9,272 nt of DNA, taken from positions 1-9,272 of the forward strand of contig QHTS01000257.1 of the NCBI GenBank assembly GCA_003220905.1. The letters are read 5' to 3'. The position numbers were made by a program, and so were the translations under genes. Positions 4,967 through 9,272 of this stretch are shown here, piece by piece. Below the pieces are notes generated by a model. That model saw nothing but the letters and a program-made list of their open reading frames with translations. It was not told the DNA's origin and did no database searches. The DNA comes from Gemmatimonadota bacterium (lineage in GTDB: Bacteria; Gemmatimonadota; Gemmatimonadetes; Gemmatimonadales; GWC2-71-9). Position 1 is the first letter of the stretch. Each line of letters begins with the position of its first letter.

Positions 4967-5431
4967 ATGGTAACCGGTTCCGGGGCCCTCACCACCTCGA
5001 CGCCCGTATTGTCCGATGCCGTCCTCGTGGAACGGATCGCAGCGCTCGGCGACCGTGCCGCACTGGCTGAGCTGGATACGCGGCACGGCATGACGTTGTA
5101 CGCGATTGCCTACACCTTGCTGTTGAATCCAGATGCGGCGGATGTGGCGGTCGCTGCCACCCTGCGGGAAGCGTGGCGGCGCGCAGCGTCGTTCATCGCG
5201 CGGGAACAGACTGTGGGACGGTGGTTGGCCCAGCTGACGCGCAAGGCCGCACAAGATCAGTTACGACGTTCGGTGATGTCCCCTGGCGGGCTGCTCCCGC
5301 GGCGCACCAGCGTGGCTCCCCCCTCCCCGCGCCCACCCGCTCGCGAGCCGTCCGGTCACCGTGCCCGGACGTCGCTGCGCCTGACCTGGGTGGCCGCGGC
5401 GCTCGTGCTGCCCCTGATCCTTCTCACCTAG
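4967..5431 (+). CDS. ECF sigma factor region 2-like protein with C-terminal hydrophobic segment
   Basis: A 154-residue protein preceded by a strong AGGAG. Residues 16-101 follow the pattern of ECF sigma factor region 2: LVERIAALGDRAALAELDTRHG, then TLYAIAYTLLLNPDAADVAVAATLREAWRRAASF, then the region 2 end VGRWLAQLTRKAAQDQLRR. After this the expected region 4 (promoter -35 binding) is absent; instead there is a proline/arginine-rich linker (106-138) and a hydrophobic tail LTWVAAALVLPLILLT (139-154) that could anchor the protein in the membrane. It may be a degenerate sigma factor, a decoy that binds an anti-sigma factor, or a membrane-held protein using the sigma-2 fold for another purpose. 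The resemblance is by pattern only. The stop lies 12 bp from the end of the convergent secreted-protein gene. Confidence 0.7.
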   Translation: MVTGSGALTTSTPVLSDAVLVERIAALGDRAALAELDTRHGMTLYAIAYTLLLNPDAADVAVAATLREAWRRAASFIAREQTVGRWLAQLTRKAAQDQLRRSVMSPGGLLPRRTSVAPPSPRPPAREPSGHRARTSLRLTWVAAALVLPLILLT

Positions 5432-5443
5432 GCTCACCCCGAC

Positions 5444-5935
5444 TCAGTCGGTCTCAATCCACACGTAGTCGCGCCCGTCCCAGACCACCCAGCCACTGGG
5501 TGCTCCGGGCTGGCTGATGTACAGGAGGTCGCGGCCGACGGGGGCGTGCCCGCGCACGTGTCGGGGCGAGTCGACGCCCCAGCTCGCTCGCCAATTCAGT
5601 TGATCCTTCCCGTTACCGATCGGCTGGCCCGCGCCCACGACATGGACCGACCGATCGATGCGGTGCACGATCGCGATGCCGTGTCGCAGTCCGCCCGTGT
5701 CCTTGATTTGGACAGCGAGGTCGAGCAGGCCGTCGCCATCAAAGTCCCCGAATTCATGGATCGTGTTCAGCTCGGACGAGAGGATGAATCGCTGCCCCAG
5801 ACCCGAGGCGACCAGGGCGCTGTCTGCCCAGCGCGGGAGGTCGCCAAACGTGCGCCGCGAGACCTGGGCACTGGCGGGTGCGACGCCCAGGAGGAGCGCG
5901 GTAGTGAGGAGTGCTTTGGTTGTCATAACGGTCAT
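5444..5935 (-). CDS. Secreted protein with a single DxDGDGxxD (FG-GAP/VCBS-like) motif
   Basis: A 163-residue protein of unknown function. The N-terminus MTVMTTKALLTTALLLGVAPASAQ is a signal peptide with a likely cleavage after ASA (residue 23), so export is predicted. The mature part has one calcium-type loop, GDFDGDGLLDLAV (63-75), typical of a blade of FG-GAP/VCBS beta-propellers, but only one is present, so a whole propeller is not formed. The rest (HGIAIVHRID, WVVWDGRDYVWIETD) looks like beta strands. I use the ATG at 5935; a second ATG three codons later is equally possible, and the frame stays open to 6136 without coding character. It diverges from the Gfo/Idh/MocA gene across about 137 bp. 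The signal peptide and motif make it a credible gene; the function is not known. Confidence 0.75.
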   Translation of the reverse strand: MTVMTTKALLTTALLLGVAPASAQVSRRTFGDLPRWADSALVASGLGQRFILSSELNTIHEFGDFDGDGLLDLAVQIKDTGGLRHGIAIVHRIDRSVHVVGAGQPIGNGKDQLNWRASWGVDSPRHVRGHAPVGRDLLYISQPGAPSGWVVWDGRDYVWIETD

Positions 5936-6072
5936 ACGTGCGCGCAGCCGAACGCGTTGACGCTTCCTGGGCGCCAGGGTGGCTGGCGCAAGGAGGCCGA
6001 GTAGGCCAGCATAATAGGGCCGACCCGTCGCCCGTGCGATTACCGGTCCACCCACGTGATATTGGAGACGCC
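5936..6072. other. Divergent intergenic region
   Basis: This 137-bp gap separates the leftward secreted-protein gene from the rightward Gfo/Idh/MocA gene and must hold the promoters of both. The only AT-rich spot is CATAATAG around 6010-6017, which resembles a -10 element in either direction, but no matching -35 could be found. No operator-like symmetry was noticed. Confidence 0.35.
6064..6067 (+). promoter_or_regulatory. Shine-Dalgarno site GGAG for the Gfo/Idh/MocA gene
   Basis: GGAG lies five bases before the ATG at 6073. It selects this start over the in-frame upstream codons, which remain open to 5938, and it places the Tat twin-arginine motif at residues 8-9, as expected. Confidence 0.7.
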
Positions 6073-7425
6073 ATGACGCAGAGCAACTGTTCGCGCCGCG
6101 AATTTCTCGGCTTGAGCGCGGCTGCCGCCGGCGCATCGTTTGCCGCGAAACCGATGGTGTCGCTACCGCGCAACCTCATGCTCGCTCCGGAGGCGGTTCC
6201 CCCGAGCGAGCGCGTCCGTTTCGGCATGATCGGCGTCGGCATGCAGGGGAACTGGCTCCTGTCCGAGTCCATCAAGCTGCCGGGGGTCGAATGTGCCGCC
6301 GCCTGTGACCTCTACGACGGCCGACACACGTTGGCCCGGGAGATCGTGCGAGCCGATCTGCCGGTCACGCGCCGCTATCAGGCGCTGCTGGACGACAAGA
6401 GCATCGACTGCATCGTGGCGGCGGTTCCCGATCACTGGCACAAGCAGGTGGTCGTCGACGCGGTGAGCGCGGGCAAGGACATCTACTGCGAGAAGCCGAT
6501 GTCGCACACCGCGGCCGACGGCGTGGCCATGGTGGACGCGGCGAAGAAGACCGGACACATCGTGCAGATCGGCTCGCAGCGCGTCAGCTCCCAGATCTGT
6601 GCCAAAGCCAAAGAGCTGATTGCCCAGGGGACGCTGGGTGACTTGATGCTGGTCGAGGGATGGCTCGGACGAAACGATCCCACGGGCGCGTGGCAGTATC
6701 CGCCGCCCCCGGATCTGTCCCCTCGGAATCTGGACTGGGATACCTGGCAGGGGACGGTCCCCAAGCGCGCGTTCGATCCCAACATCTTCGCGCGCTGGCG
6801 TTGCTGGAAGGAGTACGGCACAGGCGTGGCCGGCGACCTGCTGGTCCACCTGATCAGCGGCATGATGTTCATGCTGGGCATCAATGAGCCGCCGAAGCAG
6901 GCTTCGGCGGTGGGTGGCATCCGGCGCTGGAAGGACGGTCGCAACATGCCGGACGTGCACGCGGTCGTCTATTACTTCGGCGAGCTACCGGTGTACATGC
7001 GGCTGAATCTGGGAACGGAAATGCCGGAGGCCTATCGCATCCAGGGGTCGAAGGGTGTACTGGACGTGACCGGATCGACCTTGAGCTTGACGCCGCAAAC
7101 CGGCAAGGATTCGTACCCCAGCTACTACACCGGCAGCTACCCCCGTGCCATGCGGGAGGCGTATCTCGAGAAATGGCATCTGGAGAACGATCCGAAGCCG
7201 GGTCAAGCGGCGGCGATGCCCGAGACCATGTCCTTTAGCGGGCCCGACTTCGACGACGTCCGGCCACACCTGTGGACCTTCTTCGACGCCGTGCGCACCC
7301 GGAAGCCGGTGGTGGAGGATGCAGTGTTCGGTCACAACGCGGCGCTGGCCTGCCACATGGCGAACGAGTCGTACTTCCGGAAGAGCGCCGTCTCCTGGGA
7401 CGAGGCCTCGAAGACTATTCGGTAA
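6073..7425 (+). CDS. Tat-exported Gfo/Idh/MocA family oxidoreductase
   Basis: A 450-residue NAD(P)-dependent oxidoreductase of the glucose-fructose oxidoreductase/inositol dehydrogenase family, acting on a sugar or polyol that cannot be named from sequence. It opens with a twin-arginine signal, SRREFLGLSAAAAGASFAA (7-25), so folded export to the periplasm is predicted. The Rossmann motif is GMIGVGMQG (51-59), with the strand-2 acidic position in ACDLYDGR. The family EKP motif (140-142) holds the conserved lysine, and the C-terminal domain contains GTGVAGDLLVHLISG with the conserved aspartate and histidine. The length and Tat signal match the large group found in Acidobacteriota, Gemmatimonadota and Planctomycetota. 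It stands alone on its strand; its TAA stop overlaps the end of the convergent peptidase gene by 11 bp. Family and export are secure. Confidence 0.93.
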   Translation: MTQSNCSRREFLGLSAAAAGASFAAKPMVSLPRNLMLAPEAVPPSERVRFGMIGVGMQGNWLLSESIKLPGVECAAACDLYDGRHTLAREIVRADLPVTRRYQALLDDKSIDCIVAAVPDHWHKQVVVDAVSAGKDIYCEKPMSHTAADGVAMVDAAKKTGHIVQIGSQRVSSQICAKAKELIAQGTLGDLMLVEGWLGRNDPTGAWQYPPPPDLSPRNLDWDTWQGTVPKRAFDPNIFARWRCWKEYGTGVAGDLLVHLISGMMFMLGINEPPKQASAVGGIRRWKDGRNMPDVHAVVYYFGELPVYMRLNLGTEMPEAYRIQGSKGVLDVTGSTLSLTPQTGKDSYPSYYTGSYPRAMREAYLEKWHLENDPKPGQAAAMPETMSFSGPDFDDVRPHLWTFFDAVRTRKPVVEDAVFGHNAALACHMANESYFRKSAVSWDEASKTIR

Positions 7426-9272
7426 GGTAGCGCTGCAGCCACTCGACCCAGCGACGGTTGACATCGCGCTGGCGCACCGGGTCGGCCGGCGCGTGGCCGG
7501 GACCCGGGTAGGCCACGAAGTGCACCGGCACATCGTTGTCGCGCAACGCGCGATACAGCATGTAGGACCCCGTGACTGCGACCCGCGCGTCCCCCGTGTT
7601 CGACAGGATCAACGTGGGCGCGCGGATCTTCCACGCATGCGCGAGCGGCGACTCGGCCAGCCATGCCGCAAGGCGGTCGCCCACCCACGGCGACGCGGTG
7701 ATCGCGTGGCGGCGCATCACGTTCAGGTCCGACAGGTTGTACATGTCGAGCAGCGAGAGCGGGGCGGCGCCGGCCACCCCCGCGCGCCAGGTCGCCGCAT
7801 AGCGGCCGAGCAGCCACGCGGTGAGATAGCCGCCGTAGGACCAGCCCGTTACCGCGAGCCGCGTCGTGTCCACGATACCGCGGCGCACCAGGGCGGCCAC
7901 GCCCGCCATGATGTCCCGCCCGGGCCCCTCGGCCGCGCTCGCGGCGATCGCGCGCTGGAACGCGTTACCCAGATTGTCGCTGCCCCGATAGTTCGGCTGG
8001 AACACGAGCCAGCCGTGGGCCGCGAGCAGCTGCGCTCGGGCCGAGAACTCCTCGGTCGAGCTCGCCGTGGGACCCCCGTGGATGAGGAGCACGAGCGGGG
8101 AGCGCCGCCCGGGCGAAAAGTCGGGCGGCAGGGTCAGCACGCCGTTCGCCCGGAGGCCGTCGGACGTGGCCCACTCCACCGCCTCGGAGCGACCGATCGC
8201 CCGGGCCGCGATCTCGCGGTGGAAGTCCGTCAGGCGCCGCGGCGGCCCCGCCGACGAGGCGAGATAGTAGATCTCCGCCGGTCGAGCGGGCTCCGTGCCG
8301 ACCACCGCGATTGCGCCGCGCCGATCCACCGTGAGCTCCGACACCTCCGCAACGTCCCCGAGCGGTACGCGGCGCGCCGGACCGTCCAGTGGCTGCACCC
8401 ACAACGCCGACCGCGTGCCGTCGGTCCCGAGCACGAGCAGGGCTCGCCCGTCGCCGAGCCACGCGAACTCGGTGACGTGCCGATCGAGCGCCCTGGTGAC
8501 GGCGCGCCCCTCTCCACCGCCCGCCGGAGCGACGTCCACCTCGTCGACGTTTGCGGGGTCGCCGTCGCGCGGGAACGTGTAGGCGACGCGCGCGCCGTCC
8601 GGTGAGAGCAGCGGCGACCCCTCGCGCGCCGTCCGGCCGGTGAGCCCGCGCATGGCGCCGGTGGCTGCGTCCACGAGCCACACGGCGCTCTGGTCCGTGT
8701 CGCCCGAGTGGGGCGTCGCAAACCGCACGAACGAGATCGTCCGGCCGTCGGCGGACCAGGATAGGGGCGAGGTCGTGAGGCTCGTCGCAACGCTCCAGTC
8801 ACCCCGCGTCACGCGCGACGCCTCGCCAGTGGCGAGCGAGACGAGCCACACGTGTGCCGGAGCGGGCGGCGCCGCGGTGAGGTAATCGTCGTTTCCCACC
8901 TCAAACGCGTCGTTGGAGGGCTCGGTGGGCGCGGTCGCCGTATCGGGGGCGACGTAGGCGATCGCGCCGCCGTCCGGCCGCCAGGCGAAGCCCCGCACAC
9001 CGGCGGGCGCACGCGTCACGGCCCGAGCCTCGCCGCTCGCCAGCGGGAGCACGAAGACCTGCGCCTGTCCTTCGACCGTCGCGAGGAACGCGATCGCGTC
9101 GCCCTGGGGCGCCCAATGCGGGCCGCCGAGTCCCGGCCGCCCGGCGACGAGCACACGTTGCGCCCCGGTCGCGATGTCCAGCAGGATCAGCTCGGTATCG
9201 TAGCGGTTGGCCTCGTAGTTCGGGCGCGCCGCGAGGAACGCGATCGCCCGGCCGTCGGGGGAGATCCCCGGG
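7415..9272 (-). CDS. S9 family peptidase (prolyl oligopeptidase/acylaminoacyl-peptidase type), C-terminal part
   Basis: A serine peptidase whose N-terminus lies beyond the right edge; the frame is open to the last base, giving about 619 residues. The first two-thirds is a beta-propeller of WD40-like (PD40) blades with repeated motifs such as SPDGRAIAFLA, APQGDAIAFLA, RPDGGAIAYVA and SADGRTISFVR. The last third is the alpha/beta-hydrolase domain: oxyanion-loop motif HGGPTAS, nucleophile motif GWSYGGYLTAW (Ser codon 7838-7840), acid motif NTGDARVAV (Asp codon 7589-7591) and PGPGHAP (His codon 7493-7495). The catalytic triad is therefore complete. It hydrolyses short peptides in characterised relatives. 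Whether it is exported cannot be seen, because the signal region is missing. A GTG at 9154 could be mistaken for the start, but the propeller continues upstream of it. It overlaps the convergent Gfo/Idh/MocA gene by 11 bp. Confidence 0.95.
   Translation of the reverse strand, partial: PGISPDGRAIAFLAARPNYEANRYDTELILLDIATGAQRVLVAGRPGLGGPHWAPQGDAIAFLATVEGQAQVFVLPLASGEARAVTRAPAGVRGFAWRPDGGAIAYVAPDTATAPTEPSNDAFEVGNDDYLTAAPPAPAHVWLVSLATGEASRVTRGDWSVATSLTTSPLSWSADGRTISFVRFATPHSGDTDQSAVWLVDAATGAMRGLTGRTAREGSPLLSPDGARVAYTFPRDGDPANVDEVDVAPAGGGEGRAVTRALDRHVTEFAWLGDGRALLVLGTDGTRSALWVQPLDGPARRVPLGDVAEVSELTVDRRGAIAVVGTEPARPAEIYYLASSAGPPRRLTDFHREIAARAIGRSEAVEWATSDGLRANGVLTLPPDFSPGRRSPLVLLIHGGPTASSTEEFSARAQLLAAHGWLVFQPNYRGSDNLGNAFQRAIAASAAEGPGRDIMAGVAALVRRGIVDTTRLAVTGWSYGGYLTAWLLGRYAATWRAGVAGAAPLSLLDMYNLSDLNVMRRHAITASPWVGDRLAAWLAESPLAHAWKIRAPTLILSNTGDARVAVTGSYMLYRALRDNDVPVHFVAYPGPGHAPADPVRQRDVNRRWVEWLQRYLTE

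Noticed and set aside
5957..6016. Sigma70 promoter from TTGACG (5957-5962) and CATAAT (6010-6015)
   Set aside because: The two elements are 47 bp apart, far beyond the usual 16-18 bp, and neither has a better partner.
6163..6960. Minus-strand open frame of 265 codons opposite the Gfo/Idh/MocA gene
   Set aside because: Antisense shadow of a gene with a ribosome site, Tat signal and Rossmann motif.
7145..8605. Plus-strand open frame of 486 codons spanning the end of the oxidoreductase and the peptidase
   Set aside because: It starts inside one gene and runs antisense to the peptidase, whose catalytic triad is complete; no domain is visible.

Overview
The window is about two-thirds G+C and tightly packed with genes, with no RNA genes, insertion sequences or CRISPR array visible. 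It encodes the bacterial actin MreB, a bacterial/plastid-type enoyl-ACP reductase, a serine/threonine kinase fragment-sized protein, a Tat-exported Gfo/Idh/MocA oxidoreductase and an S9 peptidase. This mix fits a soil- or water-dwelling bacterium of the Gemmatimonadota/Acidobacteriota kind. That placement is an inference from gene content and base composition; no marker gene settles it.

Left part (1-2795): the N-terminus of mreB runs leftward out of the window. Divergent from it is a rightward group: a 2[4Fe-4S] ferredoxin, a geranylgeranyl-reductase-family flavoprotein whose GTG start overlaps the ferredoxin stop (GTGA), and a plant/chlamydia-type FabI. The first two resemble the archaeal pairing in which a ferredoxin feeds electrons to an isoprenoid-saturating flavoenzyme; in a bacterium the likely substrates are quinone or carotenoid side chains. 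FabI is separated from them by two facing heptamer repeat arrays that can fold into a 28-bp stem.

Middle part (2790-4966): a leftward cluster of two putative small single-span membrane proteins (again GTGA-overlapped), a kinase-only Ser/Thr kinase with a poor glycine loop, and a NodB-type polysaccharide deacetylase. The deacetylase gene is riddled with 7-bp repeat arrays: one at its start, one just before its catalytic TFDDG motif, and one of a different heptamer forming its C-terminus. The kinase ends in a run of ten G next to its stop codon, in the same frame as the deacetylase.

Right part (4967-9272): a small protein resembling only the region 2 part of ECF sigma factors, followed by a C-terminal hydrophobic segment, with a perfect 8-bp inverted repeat in its leader. 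Next come a secreted protein with one DxDGDGxxD calcium-type motif (leftward), the Tat-signal Gfo/Idh/MocA oxidoreductase (rightward), and the C-terminal part of an S9 prolyl-oligopeptidase-like peptidase (leftward, running off the right edge).

The most unusual signals are the heptamer arrays of about 28 nt embedded in and around genes, the membrane-tethered sigma-region-2-like protein, and the kinase/deacetylase junction. No single clearly new multi-gene system could be demonstrated from sequence alone.
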